This document shows, piece by piece, positions 34,691 through 47,279 of a stretch of DNA of 64,000 nucleotides (positions are counted from its first letter, which is position 1; every line of letters begins with the position of its first letter). Location: contig BLAL01000006.1 in the NCBI GenBank assembly GCA_015698045.1, positions 992,001 through 1,056,000 of the forward strand, written 5' to 3'. A program made the translations under genes and the position numbers. This DNA is from Rhizophagus clarus (lineage: Eukaryota > Glomeromycota > Glomeromycetes > Glomerales > Glomeraceae). A model generated the notes under the pieces. That model was not told the origin of the DNA. It was given only the letters and a program-made list of their open reading frames with translations, and searched no databases.

Positions 34691-36480
34691 ATTTTTTCAT
34701 ATATAAAATTGTTGAATCTTGACAATTTTTTTTGATATAAAACGGGTCATGAATTTGATGACCTGACTTGAATATCATGGATCAGGTTAAGTCAATTACC
34801 CGACCCCATCCGCCCATTCAGAATTCTACATTTCGCAAGTTTTTTTTGATATTTTACTGATAAACGTTGCAAAAACGTTTTTTGATGTATATTTACCACA
34901 GATTTTTAAGTGATCAACATACTAAATTTTTTCCGTAATTAAAAAAAAAGTTTTGTGATATTTTAACATTGCAAAAACATATTTGTAACTTTTTTTTGAT
35001 ATTTTATTAAGAAACGCATTTTTTGATATATAATTAAATTAAAAAACATTTTTTTTTTTAATAACTTGATAAAAAATGTTATGAAAACGTTTTTAATGTA
35101 TAATTTAATTTAATAAAAAACGTTTTGCAACGTTTTTTTGTGATAATTTAGTAAAAAGTGTCATAAAACGTTTGTACAATGTTTTTTTTTATTAATCTAA
35201 TCATTCAAAGTAACCCGAATACCTTCGGGCCAACAGGTAGGGTTGGATTAGAGCAGGTTACCAAACTGAACTGACCTGAAAAATTCTTCAGTTCAGATTG
35301 ATAAGGTAACCTGAACCAGCCTAACCCGTTCAGAGCATTAAATTTATTAAATGACAAAAAAAAACAGTTTTCTTGTTTTTTATTATCACAAATCAATTCA
35401 GTAAAATCAGTTCAGAAAATCGTAAAATTGACATAGAAACCGCAATGATGAATGTTTCAGTTCGATCGTAAACTGGAACTGTTAAAACTGATCAGTAATT
35501 ACTGAAACTCTAGCTTGTACCCAAATTACTCTAGTTCGTTTAGTAAAAAAGGTCAAAGCCTTTATTTATCAATATTTTTAATTTGTTTTGGCAAAAAAAC
35601 CTATTAAAAAATGCTTATTTAGCATTTTTTGAAAGAAAGTTTATTTATTAACGTTTTTTAATTTGTATATTTATATTAAAAAAAATGTTAAAAAACATTT
35701 AGTTAATATTTTAACTCGTTTTAACTTTCACTTTTTAAAAAAAGTTAGAAAAACGTTAGTTACCGTTTTTTAATTCATTTTAGTTACCATTTTCCAAATC
35801 GGTTTAAAGAAAAGTTTTTTTTAACTTCATTTTTTTTAAAAAAAGAAACGTTTTTCAACTTTTTTTTTAAAAAAAAGGAAAAAAAACGTAGTCAACGTTT
35901 TTTTTAACTTGTTCTTTAAAAAAATGTAGTTACCTTTTAACTCGTTTTTTAAAAAAAAGTAATTGACATTTTTTTAACTCATTCTTTAAAAAACGCAGTT
36001 AACATTTTTAACTCGTTACTACGTTTTTTTAACTTGTTTTAAAGAAAAAAAGTTAAGAAATCGTTTGGTTAACATTTTCTTAATTCGTCTTGATAATATA
36101 ATAGTTAAATTAAATTTAATGTTTTTTAGAAACTGAACCGGATGTCCAGATAAAATTGAAGCAAATTTTTTTGATCTGGTCCCATATTACTATTCAATCC
36201 AGACTAATCCAGTCTTTAAAAAACGGGTTTAATCATTTTATTATTTCTTTTCTCTTAAATAAAAAAGAAAGAAACTGTTTATAAACTGCCTTGTACATTA
36301 TTTTTTTTATTATTCTTTTCAGGTTAACAAGCCACCCGATCCAGATCATGATTTTGATGACCTGACCCGAATGGAGCTTTACCCTAATCGTTCCAATTAA
36401 AAAATAAAAGAAAAAATGATTTTTTTTTCTAAATCGTTTAATAAAAAAATGTTTTTATCCGTTTTTTCCTAAATCTTTAA
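34691..36480. repeat. Mixed repeat block (GACCTG/GGGTCA and ACGTTTTT families)
   Basis: 34730-34840 and 35210-35340 contain GC-richer blocks with GACCTG and ACCCGA motifs. 34830-35170 holds 'AAACGTTGCAAAAACGTTTT' units and 35570-36090 'TTTTAACTCGTTTT' and 'AAAACGTAGTTAAC' units. 36310-36400 repeats the GACCTGACCC theme. No gene is supported; the one short open frame at 35205-35396 overlaps the repeat. Confidence 0.5.
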
Positions 36481-37119
36481 AAATTTCTTCATATTTATCA
36501 TCAAAATTTATTGTATTTTTTTTTTTTTTTTTTTTCAATAAAATTAAAAAAAAAAATTAAATTTTTAAAGATACTAATTTTTAATGATTTGTAACAATTT
36601 ATTATTGATCGGCAAAAAAGTTAAAAAGTGCAAATAATTTATGATTATAAAGCTAACAGCTATTTTCGATGGCACAGGAAGAGGTTTTGCAAAAAGTTAG
36701 TCTAAAGATGTGCTCAAGCTTAAGCTTAAGCTTAGGCATAAGCAAAGCAAAGCTTAAGCTAAGCTTAAGCTTAAGACTATGTATATATAAAACTAACTGA
36801 AGCTTTTTTTACGAAAAAAGCAATTTTTTTTGTATCTACGGCAACTGTGCATGTGGGTCATCATCGAAAGTGGAATAGAAAATTTTAGTGAAAATCTGGC
36901 CAAATAAAAATGATTGACCAACATTTTTTCCTATTATAGAGGAAAATCGCATTAAAAGCTTATCTGGTTGTTAATATTAAAAATTCGTCTTCTAATATCT
37001 GTTCAATAAAAATATTAAAAATTCGTGAAAAAAAAAACTCTCTTCCGTTACCTCAAAAAATTATTGAAAATCCGCAGTAACTCTCGAGAGACCTAACTTT
37101 TTTACATGTTTTCTAGTTT
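36481..37119. other. LINE 5' flank with AAGCTT repeats and a LINE 3'-tail fragment
   Basis: 36710-36775 is a run of AAGCTTAAGCTTAAG units. 36984-37030 reads 'TCTAATATCTGTTCAATAAAAATA' then 'TTAAAAATTCGTG', closely matching the 3' junction of the LINE at about 45408-45456. A T-rich leader with TTTTTTACATG precedes the ORF1 start at 37120. Confidence 0.5.
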
Positions 37120-38940
37120 ATGTCTAACAACAACCGTAACAATAACACCAGTGCTCGTACTTTGCGAAGTAGCTCAAAAGTTTGCAACCTACTGTCACCT
37201 TTGATTTTACTTTCACCTCTAACGCTGCCGACCCCCCACTGTGATCTAAAGATACAGCTACTAATAATGCTTTACAGGCTGACCTTGCAGCTGATAAAGA
37301 GCGTATTAAGCAGAGCAACTTGCAATCTGAAAGGGACGTTGCTAGTAACCTTTTTGCAGACACTCCCAACCACCTGCCTAAGACCTCTTCTTCTAAGGGA
37401 AAAACTAAGTCCAGGAATTCTCGCTCGCACTTGTCACATGCTCATGCGCCTTCCCGACAAAATATAGTAAACAATTTCGATGGAACTAATCATGTTCCCG
37501 CTCCTGCAGCTCCTGCAGTTACTCCTGAAGTTACTGATCAAAATGATCAACAACAGAATGACCAAATGCCAGATAAGGAAATTGTCAATTCTGCCATGGA
37601 TGTTGATCCGCCTTCCGATAACAATGAAAATTCTGATCAACAGTCGATCACTATTGAAAAACCGTTAGACTATGTTGCTCTTGTGGCACTTGATAATATT
37701 ACTGGTTCTAAACCTTCAAAACTTATTACCATTAAGGAGGCTCTTGCTAAATATAATGTCAAGTACAACATCAATTTAGATATTACGCATCTCCAAAAAC
37801 ATGCAAAAGTCACTTTCAATGACAAGGATTCTTATGACAAATTTCTTAAAATGGAAATTATCCTGCAACTTAAAGACGAAAACTCGGATGACATTAAAAA
37901 TGTCACCCTTAATATTTCTCTGCTTAAACCAGATAAGCAAGTCATGATTCCTGATCAATAAAAAGAAAATACTAACCATCATACTATTCAGGTGATTGAT
38001 ATCCCTGCATACTGAAAAGCTGCTGAAATTAGAGCAAGCTTCAAAATCTTAGGTGAAATCGAGAGACTCTATACTAAAGGCGTTGGTTTTTATCAGATCG
38101 CCTATATTACATACAAATCTCAAGATGCTCTTACCTATTTTGAGACTAACTGGAGATATCACATAGGAAAAGACACAGTTAGAGTTCTTCCTCTGTCTCT
38201 TAACCAAGATGCTCGCACTTTACATAAGCAGTTTCCTTTCAAACTATCTGGATTAGCCTACAACACTAGTGGCTATAATCTTGAACCTGTATTACTCAAA
38301 TATCAAGCTAAATCCTGCTTTATTCCTGCTGCTATGATCAGAGCAAGATATTCTAAATGTCGATACGCATATATTCACTTTTCTTGTAATGAAGATTGAC
38401 AGGCTGCGCTACAACTTTCGATCAACTTCAAAAAGGGCAATATGAATTCATGTCGATTATATTGGAGCCAAGAATCAGATCGCATATGTAACATCTGTGG
38501 TAACCCCTTCCACATGGCTGCTACTTGTAATAATAAAATATTAATAAACCCCCTGGCAAAAAGTTTGTTAGTGGCGCTGATAATTGGAAAAATTTAAAGA
38601 AATCGTACACTGATGCTGCTAAATCTAAAGGTGCTAATAAACCTGCACGACCTTCTCGCTCCATTCAGCAGAAGAGACTTGATCGTAATACTCAACACAG
38701 TGAGGAGATGGATGAGGAGTATGAACCTTGTTTTGACCAAGACCCTGCCATTCTCTGATTTAAAGAAACAATCCTTAATAGTTTATGTCAACTAGAGACA
38801 AAGATCATGAATATAAGTTCAACTCTTGAAAGTACTGATAAACAAATCGCCACAATCGTTACTGCCCAAAAAGCTTTACACATTGAAAAAGGTTCCAAAC
38901 TGGAGGGTATCATGAAGAAAAATCCCTTGCACAATCCTCT
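37120..38940 (+). pseudogene. LINE ORF1, RNA-binding with CCHC knuckle
   Basis: It would coat the LINE RNA. The start is ATG at 37120 ('MSNNNRNNNTSARTLRSS'). After a shift near 37195 the frame runs through a Pro/Asn/Asp-rich linker. A globular part follows ('KLITIKEALAKYNVKYN', 'IQVIDIPAY', 'VRVLPLSLNQDART'), resembling the RRM-like core of this ORF1 type. Then comes the knuckle 'CNICGNPFHMAATC' (CX2CX4HX4C, about 38490-38530). A second shift near 38540 leads into a Lys/Arg-rich tail with a coiled-coil-like 'LNSLCQLETKIMNISSTLES'. In-frame stops: TGA about 37257 ('PPL-stop-SK'), TAA 37959, TGA 38013 ('PAY-stop-KAAE') and TGA 38397 ('NED-stop-QAAL'). Trp is the natural residue at the TGA sites. 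Confidence 0.7.
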
Positions 38941-39081
38941 TTAGCTTCCTCACCTGATCAAGCCAAGAAACGCGTTAAGAGCGCTAATGACTCTGATCAA
39001 GAAGCTGAACTTATCCAAGATACTCATGACCTTCGCCAATCAGACACTCAAATTCAAACTCTTCTGACTCAACAAAATGAA

Positions 39082-42000
39082 ATGAAATCATCCTTTCAAT
39101 CTATCTCTTCAACCATGACCAAAATTCATACTTTAAATAAAAACAAATTTATCGGCTTAATTGACGCTATAAAAGATCACAATATCAACATTTATGGTCT
39201 TTCAGAGACTAATTGTTCTGAACAACAAGCAAAAATATGGCAGCATCAATTAGCCCTACGAAAAAAGAATGTCCAGAAAATGTCTACGAAAATGTCCAGA
39301 AATTGTCTATGCGCTTCAAAAATTGTCATGAAAATGTCCGGGAAATTGATCTATTTTGCTGTCCGGAATTTTTTGCATGTCCAGTTTTTTTTATACATGA
39401 AATTTTCCGGACAAATTCTAGGCAAATAAACCAAACAAATTTCAGACATTTTAAATTCCAGACAAATTCTGGACAAAATAAACCAAACAAATTCCGGACA
39501 TTTTAAATTTCAGACAAATTCTGGACAAATAAAACCAACAAATTCCAGACATAATAAAATTCTGGACAAATTCTAGACAATGTTTCTAAGAATATAAAAT
39601 TTTAAATTTTAAAAAAATGCAAAAAGCACAAAACTGATATTTATAACCACCCCCTGACGTAATAAGTAAAATTGATGAGCAGCCAAAAATGCTATTTATG
39701 ATGTTAATTCAAACTTTAGTTAATCATATAGGAAGTGGTAAACTCCTGCTGATCATCTGGGATAAAATTGGATTATTCAGAATTCTGGAAAATTCCAGAC
39801 AAATATGAACCTGGACATATTCCAAACATCTGGAAACGCGCACATTTTGGAACATTTTCTGGATTTACCAAATGTCCAGAAATTGTCTGTTTATTTTTCC
39901 GGACAATTTCAGCATGAATTCCAGATGCATTTTTTTCGTAGGGTAGGTATTCGCAGTTACTTTGATTATTCACAATTAGGGGGCAAAGGCCAAGGCGTAG
40001 GTATTATCATTGACGCCAAATATGATATATTTGTTCACAAAGCAGTTGGACATAAAGGCAGAATCATTTATTTAGACTTGTATTTTAGCGATAAGCGTAA
40101 ACTTCGTTTAATTCAGGTTTACCTTAATGCAAATCAGAAAGAAAGATTACAAATCGACAAATACATTGATGACACCATCAGCGATGCTCAATCACGTGAC
40201 ATGAAAGTCATCATCATAGAAGACTTCAATATTAATTACAGAAAATATTTAATGGCTTTCATCAACAATAAATGGCAATTTTCCTTGTTTCGTACTTTGG
40301 AATATAGAAGGTTGCTAGATACCATTCCAATCTTTAATGACAATGATGAAGAAATGTATACTTATACACCAGCTGATCCTAACAGACAAGAATCAAGATT
40401 AGATTACATTTGGACTTCTTTACCTATGTTAGAGAAAAGTGTTAATAGTACCGTGATAGAGAACGATCATTTTGATACTGACCATAAAACTGTAACGTTA
40501 TCATTGAACACAGTACAAATGACAGGTATTTCCTTGAACGCAACTAATCAAAAGAAGAAACATATCAAAAGGACCGTATTTCAATATGATGAAATGGACA
40601 AGGATGACGAATATACCTGGAAGAATTTCAGCACCCAATTGGATCTAGAGATTGAGAATACATTAATGAAAGATTTTTCCATCGTTAAACCTCATCACAT
40701 CAATACCCTCTAGGACAGACATGTTTAGGCAAACCCTCATGAGAGTAGCTAAATCTCGTATAGTCAACAAGCAAGTCCTAGAAATAAAGTCAAAACTATA
40801 CCAGAAAAGAAGCTTTCAATTTACTTCGATCTAAGATATATCATTAATCGTATACTGGAAACATGTTCGATACTTAATGATACCGCTTCTATTACTTATA
40901 ATATCTTTGCTAAATGGTCCAAGTTCCAATATCTTATTAACACGACACTGGACAAATATGAATGCTCAGACCTTTCATCATTCTTTAATTTTTTATACTT
41001 GACGATTTCAAATTATTTTTGAAGAATTTGTGTAAAATTAGAAAACACTTACGACTTCTTTTCAAACTGGAACTTGATATTATGGTTCAGGAACAGATTG
41101 TTTCTAACATCAAGAAACGTTGTACTAATTTTAAAGACAATCAAGCCTTTATGATTCGTTCAATCACAGAAGAAGAGATGGTCCATATTTCAATTGAAAA
41201 AATCTATAAGAAAAACGCCCACGGCAATGAATCACTGATCACAGGTGAATCAGCTGTTCTTAAAAAAACAAATCATCATTTCCAAACAATTGCAGGTTTG
41301 ATTAATAGAAAAAAGCCACTTTAAGGTCATTGGAAAGATCAATATCAACCTTTACGCCATATCAATGAGAATATTGTCTCAAAGCTCATGGACCTTCCAT
41401 CACATGATGAATGGCTGGATGTTATCAGAAACCTTCCTAAAGGCAAAGCTACAGGCCCTTCAGGAATCTCTAATGAAATGTTACAACACCTTAGTCCTAC
41501 GGCTCATGATGTTTTATATTATTTAATATGTAAGATCATACAATTTGGTTACTTACCAAAACAATGGAAAGATGCCACTGTTTTTCCTATCGCCAAGCCA
41601 AAACCCTTTAATTGTGAATTATCAAACTCTCGTCCAATCACTCTACTTGAGACTGCTCGTAAAGCATTTATTATGTTACTCAATCGTCGCCTAACTTTAA
41701 CGTTAAAACAACATAATATTTTACAGACAAACCAATTTGCTGGTTTACTTAAATAATCTACCTTTGAACCCATAAAGATTGTTAATAAAATCATTCAGGA
41801 CTCTATTGATAACAATAATGAACTTTGGATTTTATTACAGGATATGGGTAAGATCTATGATCATGTCAATACCTTCCAACTGAAGAAAGCGATGAATAGA
41901 ATTAAACTACCTCAGCAATTCACTTATTTAATTTTAGATTTGTTTAAAGATAGAACAAACCAAGTTATCACCGCCTATAGCAAGACGACTACTTATGATG

Positions 42001-45000
42001 TTCTTACAGGAATAGACCAAGGAGAAGTTATTTCACCTGTTTTATAGTGTATTTATTACGATCCTTTACTTGCTGAGATTAACAAACAAAATTTGAAATA
42101 CACGGTATCATGTAACAACATACAGCAAGTACCACAGTTGAATTCAGCTGTGATAGAACAACATGTCCCAGCCTTGGCATTTATGGATGACACGCAGTGG
42201 ATTACTGATAAGAAAGATAAGCTGGAATCTATGCTTTCCATCGCTGACTCCTTTTATAGACTAAATGATATCCAGATAAATAAAGAGAAGTCTGAACTTA
42301 TAATGAGAACTAAGATATATAAGCGTCGCTATTCTCACATTTATAACAACAAGATCAATATTCAATTTGGAAGGGAATCTATTAGTATTAAGGCAAAACA
42401 CCCTCATGAACCCACTCGTATCCTGGGAGTTTATTTTAATATTGAGAATGATGAACAATATCTAATCTCTAAAGTTAAAGTGGAAATTGACTACCTAACA
42501 AACCTTATATGGAAAAAGAAAATTACTGATAAACATATCCTATATATTTTTAATAAAATTATTACACCTCGTGTTGAATACTGATCACAGGTTTTCATCC
42601 TATCGCCAGATTTAATTCATTGTTTATTTGTTCCTTTTCGTCAAATGTTTAAAAACAAGCTCAAATTTGCTCGTACTGCCCCTAATGCGATATTAGATAA
42701 TTCTTATATATATGGTTATCGTAATCCTTACGAGAATCAACTTCAAGCAAAAATTACTAATTTTTGCATTCAATTAAATAACACTGGAATATTAGGAAGA
42801 ATCACTGAAATTCGTTTGAAACTGCTACAACAACTACTCTGGTGTTCTTGACCGCTGATAGAGGGTATTCCTTTTGATAAAATTTCTAGATGCATGAAAA
42901 ATAATTATTTACTTAATATGATCAACTTAATGAGACAGAATGATTTTACACTACTTGTCGTAGACAAAGGCAGATTCCCTACCTTAGTAAGAGGAAAAAA
43001 TGATTTTGCAACTATTGCTACTTTTGAGTATTTAACCAAACACAGCACCATTTTACGCTCATGTCAAATTATATTTATAGAACAAATTATTTCAGGAGAC
43101 AAGCGTCGCTTACTTAATTGGACTGATATATATAATAAACATTACTTTCAATCCATTCCTGGTTGAGGAAATAAAGAAGAAAAATGGTATATAGATATTC
43201 AAAAACTCATTATGATGGATGGAATTAACCTAAAACCACAGATTTACAACAAATTTACTACATTCTTTGATAATATTGAAGATACTAAATCTTATAATAT
43301 AGAAAAACAAGATAGATCATTATCTGTCGTATATAGCCCTCAACACAATTCGATATTATTTGGAAAAGTTCAACGTCTTATTGATGAGGACAACATTCTT
43401 TTTTGACATTATCACGCAGATATGTCTCAATCAACATCAACATCTACCCACGTTACCATTTGCGATGATACACTCTGTGCTGCTAATACTGCTAATCGTT
43501 CAAGCATGGGTGTTTGTGCTTTTACTGCTAATCCAAAACATATAGTATCCCTATTATCTGCTGCTAAATTTACCAAAGAAGACATCAAACGAAGAAAAAT
43601 GATTAATTTTAATATTTTTAATCTTTTTGATCAGGCTAAGAAAAAATATGCTCTTTCTCAAAGTACGTTAATGAGAAATCACGTGATCAGACAAAACAAT
43701 ATTATTTTAGAATTGTTAGAACCAGGACTTTCTAGGAATGAATTACTTATAATTCAACGAAAATTCGCTATATTTGATAATCCAAATTGCTGTATTTTTG
43801 AATTTTTCACTGATGGTTCACTTATAAATTAGGCACTGAACAATGCAACATCAGTTGCACGTTTGCTCATCTTGATAGATCCTTTGATATTCCTCAAGTG
43901 GAATTTTATACTACGATTGATAAATGGCCTTCAGCATATCAAAGCGAACTCTTAGCAGTAATTTTAGCTCTTATGGTAGTCCCTTATAGAAGTAAAGTGA
44001 GAATCAATACTAACTCCTTAAATGTGATTACTATGTTTGAAGGATTTAAATGTGGTAATTTCTCTCTTACATCGCGAGATTATTTCAAACTTAATAATAG
44101 TTATCTATGGTCAATTTTGATGAGAATTATTTGTCAACAAAACTTACATGTAGAAATGTTTAAAGTAGCTGCACATACTGATTGCGATGGCAATAATTAC
44201 TTGGATAGATTAGCAAAATCTGCTCATATTGACCAAGATAGATTTATTGATTTTATAGACACTGCTCCTGACATTAAAGTACTTCCGTTAAGGAATAACA
44301 TCGCCATTGAAACTCACTTACGAAAATTTATCAAGATGGTTAGTCATATTAAAGGCCTGGAAAAATTTATTAATTTACATAAGAATACCAAATATCGAAA
44401 GTTAGAAGTTGATTGGACTTCTACTTTTGAATGCCTTAATTGCAATATTGCTAATAATGAAACTTCGATATCTTCTTCTAAAGTCAAAGCTCACAAAGTC
44501 CATCTTCTTATAGAAGAGATTCCTACAATTGAACAAATGAAGAAATCATTCTTAGATTTATATGATGGATGGAAATGTCCTAGTTGTGGATTGGAAGATG
44601 AAACATTTGATCACGTGTGGACATGTGATGAACATCAATCTCTTCTTTTAAAGATTAAAAATAATACAATTGATCTTTTATTATCATTGTTAATTGAATA
44701 TAATCCAGACATTACAGATTATTCTGCCTTATTGATGCTTAATATATGGACAATTAGTACAGATCCTGACAATTTTACTTTTGTGGATCTTATCAAAGGC
44801 TTTATACCGTTGGAGTTGACTCAAATTCTCAACTTGTGGATTTCTCGTAAACAATTACTGTTAGTAATTATTGAGATCAGGCAGTACATTTATGAACAAA
44901 CATTTAAAGAAATTTGGATACGTCGTTGTTCTTTTATAAAAGAATTTGAACATTCGCTGGGTATTACAAAAATGAAAAAATTAACTTTAAAAAATCTTTG

Positions 45001-45127
45001 ACCATTTAATAATATTTTGAATAGTGATAGAGAATTAGGATATAAATTTGACGCTTTAGATAGTATTCATAATAATATATATTTTGGTAAAAATATTATT
45101 GAATTTTATAGTAATCTTACTTCGTAG
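39082..45127 (+). pseudogene. LINE ORF2: endonuclease, reverse transcriptase, RNase H
   Basis: Order of parts: APE-type endonuclease ('YGLSETNC', then after the inserted element 'GKGQGVGIII', 'VIIIEDFNIN', 'SRLDYIW', 'DTDHKTV'); RT ('GKATGPSGISNEML', 'NSRPITLLE', 'DMGKIYDHV', 'GEVISPVL', 'AFMDDTQW'); RNase H ('FFTDGS', 'YQSELLAVILAL', 'TNSLNVI', 'KVAAHTDCDGNNYLDRLAK'); and a terminal 'CPSCGLEDETFDHVWTC'. The endonuclease GDFN Gly reads Glu, and the RNase H TDS Asp reads Asn, both G-to-A. Stops: 40711, 41322, 41754, 42045, 42582, 42849, 43164, 43404, 43830, 44999; most suit Trp or Gln codons. Frame shifts fall in 40713-41019 and 43832-43898. The natural end is TAG at 45125. It is non-functional. 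Confidence 0.8.
39254..39943. mobile_element. 690-bp CCCTACGAAAAA-ended DNA element inserted in LINE ORF2
   Basis: It starts CCCTACGAAAAA (39254) and ends TTTTTTCGTAGGG (39943). TAG lies on both sides (39251-39253 and 39944-39946). Element plus one TAG is 693 bases, and the endonuclease frame is the same on both sides, so the empty site is directly readable. The inside is filled with 'GGACAAATTCTGGACAAA' variants on both strands and has no convincing gene. CCCTA ends and a 3-bp duplication suggest a CACTA-like non-autonomous element. Confidence 0.85.
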
Positions 45128-45440
45128 TGCTAGTAGTTAGTTAGTATACTTTATATAGAATTTTATATATAGTTTTTATTACTTTCTTTTCTGCAGATTG
45201 AGCTTCGGTTTACCTGGTTTTTAACTGGCTGTAAAAGAGGTAGTGCGTTAATTATTGAATGTTTTTAGAAGTAGTTGGTTATTTTTAGATAGTTCGTTAT
45301 ATAATTACTCCATCGTCGAAATAGATTTAGTTTGCTTCTATTAGTTAGTTTCATTTTTTATTTTCATGTATCAATTTTGATGTGTTTATAATTTATGTGT
45401 TCGCTCCTAATATCTGTTCAATAAAAATAAAAATAAAAAT
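45128..45440 (+). other. LINE 3' untranslated region and tail
   Basis: This segment follows the ORF2 stop and ends with 'CTAATATCTGTTCAATAAAA' then AAAATAAAAAT repeats. That is a typical short-unit LINE tail, and the AATAAA in it may serve as polyadenylation signal. Confidence 0.6.
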
Positions 45441-45545
45441 ATCAAAAATTTGTGTAAAAAAGTGATCCACTTTTTCAATATAATCACGTAACAACCTCGC
45501 AAATTGGATTTTCTCAATAATTTTGAAAATGGCAATCATTACTAT
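45441..45545 (-). repeat. Copy of the 9108-9215 repeat edge, LINE target
   Basis: The reverse complement matches 9108-9215: AAAATTATTGAGAAAATC, then TTTGCGAG, then AGTG.ATCACTTTTTTACAC and AATTTTTGATAT. The LINE tail stops exactly at the beginning of this repeat, so the repeat was probably the insertion target. Confidence 0.65.
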
Positions 45546-45599
45546 ACGTCATGCAAAATTTTCATACAAAATTTTCATATTTTTATTTTTCTCCCCTTC

Positions 45600-45960
45600 C
45601 ATCTTAAACTGAAACTATAATTTTTTTTGGTTATTTTTTTTTTTGTTTTTGTTTATTATTTTTTTTTTGTTTTTGTTTTTTTTTTTTTTTTTTTTTTTTT
45701 GTTTTTTTTTTTTTTTATTTTTTTTTTTTTTTTTTTGTTATTACTATTTTTTTTATTTTTTTTTTTGTTATTTATTCATTTTATTTTTTTTTCTATTTTT
45801 TTTTTGTTTTTGTTTTTTTGTTATTTTTTGATTTTCTTTTTTTTTTATTTTTTTTTCACTTGTTATTGTTATTTTTTTTTTGTTTTTATTTTTATTTTTT
45901 TGTTTTTTTTTTATTTGTTCTCTTTATTGTTTTTTTTGTTGAAATTACTAAAAATAACTA
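45600..45960. repeat. T-rich low-complexity tract
   Basis: About 340 bases are almost pure T with interspersed G and A. Open frames rich in Phe here are composition artefacts. Confidence 0.8.
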
Positions 45961-47128
45961 TATCATAATACATTTATATATTATTTATTAGAATTTATTT
46001 TTTTTATTTAATATTTACATGTTTTTTATTTTTAATATAAAAAACATTACTTTTATCATGCTATTTCTCAATTTTTATAAAGTTAAATAGATTAAATAAA
46101 TTATTTATTGAAAAATCATGATCAACTTTTTATTCTTCTGTTTACCAATTTCAGAGGATAATTTAATCACTTTAGCCAAATGAAATTGCCTTTTTACATT
46201 CAAGTAAAGTTGTTCAGAAAGGTTAAAATACTTAAATTTTAATTTTATAGGATGTAGATATGTGTAATAATAGTGTTGGAAAATTTTAAATAACTTCAGA
46301 ATTTAGTAATTTCACCATTTTGGTCAAATAAATCATCTTGTAAAATTATTTAATATGTAAAAACTACCTAATTATATATTAATTTAAAAGAAGTTTAAAA
46401 GTTCTACAATTTGGTTTTTGTAAAATAATGTGTAATATCATATTTAAATTATTTGTATTTTTAATTTTATTTATAGAATAGTATATCTGATATAATAATA
46501 CAAAATAAAAAATTTTAACTATGCATAAATTGTTTGTTTTTTAAAATTAATGGTGCTAAAAACAAATGTAGGGTGATCTATTATCTGTTATTGTAATTAT
46601 ATTAGTAATATGTATATTGACATGATGTTTTAATATATATTGAATTATAATAGCAGCTATATTGGCATCAAAAAGTTGACTTGCAAATTATCAATTAATA
46701 ATTATAATGTCTGATTGTTTATTTTTGGTTTAAAAAATATATATAATATATCTTTCTGAATTATGTGATTAACTTTAAATAGACAATACAAACAGATTGT
46801 TTATTACTTGATAAAGCATTTATTTAAAATTTATCATCCAATTGTTTTCTTAGGAATTATTGGTCTGGAAAAAATTTTTTTGTGATAATATTATAACAAA
46901 ATAAAACAATTTTACTATCTATTTGTTGATTATTTTTGGAATTATTGCACTGGAAAAAAAAATTTCATAATAATATTATAATAAAAAAACAATTTTACTA
47001 TCCAATTGTTGATTATTTTGTAATTATCACTTTAAAAAAAAAATTCATGTCAAAAGCAAATTTTTGCTTTGAATATCTTTCTTTTATTCATTATTTTACT
47101 CTTACAAAATTTTATTGGATGAGTCATA
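45961..47128. other. AT-rich DNA with 85-bp tandem repeat
   Basis: No gene is seen. At about 46840-47045, units of roughly 85 bp containing 'AATTATTG', 'CTGGAAAAAA', 'AATATTATAA' and 'AACAATTTTACTATC' occur two to three times. Confidence 0.45.
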
Positions 47129-47273
47129 CCCTATAAAAAATGTTAGTCCATGTTTTGTATTCCATGTTTTTTCCATAAATATAGCATATTCACTAAAATT
47201 TTCATGTTTTTTCCATGAATGTATCATATTTCTGGAGTTTTTTCAGAAATCATGGAAAAAATTTTTTATAGGG
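47129..47273. mobile_element. 145-bp CCCTATAAAAAA MITE with ATA duplication
   Basis: The ends are CCCTATAAAAAATG (47129) and ATTTTTTATAGGG (47273), flanked by ATA on both sides (47126-47128 and 47274-47276). Internally 'CATGTTTTTTCCAT' repeats occur. CCCTA ends and a 3-bp duplication match the 690-bp element at 39254-39943, suggesting one mobilising family. Confidence 0.75.
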
Positions 47274-47279
47274 ATAAGA

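Larger units (their letters stand above)
37040..45440 (+). mobile_element. Non-LTR (LINE) retrotransposon, defective
   Basis: ORF1 (37120 onward) has a CCHC knuckle. ORF2 (to 45127) has APE-type endonuclease, reverse transcriptase, RNase H and a C-terminal Cys/His motif. The 3' UTR ends in an AAAAAT-rich tail near 45440. The 5' boundary is placed just after a 3'-tail fragment at 36984-37030. The copy is interrupted by a 690-bp DNA element at 39254-39943 and carries many stops. Confidence 0.8.

Noticed and set aside
39773..39973. 66-codon minus-strand frame spanning the right end of the 690-bp element
   Set aside because: It crosses the insertion border into LINE sequence, so it cannot be an ancestral gene.
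4766..45127. UGA read as tryptophan (alternative genetic code)
   Set aside because: The same genes use TGG freely and also contain TAG and TAA stops at expected Trp/Gln sites, and the orphan gene at 55274 uses standard codons. Decay by transitions explains all cases.
45627..45968. 113-codon plus-strand open frame
   Set aside because: Almost entirely Phe, from a T-rich low-complexity tract.
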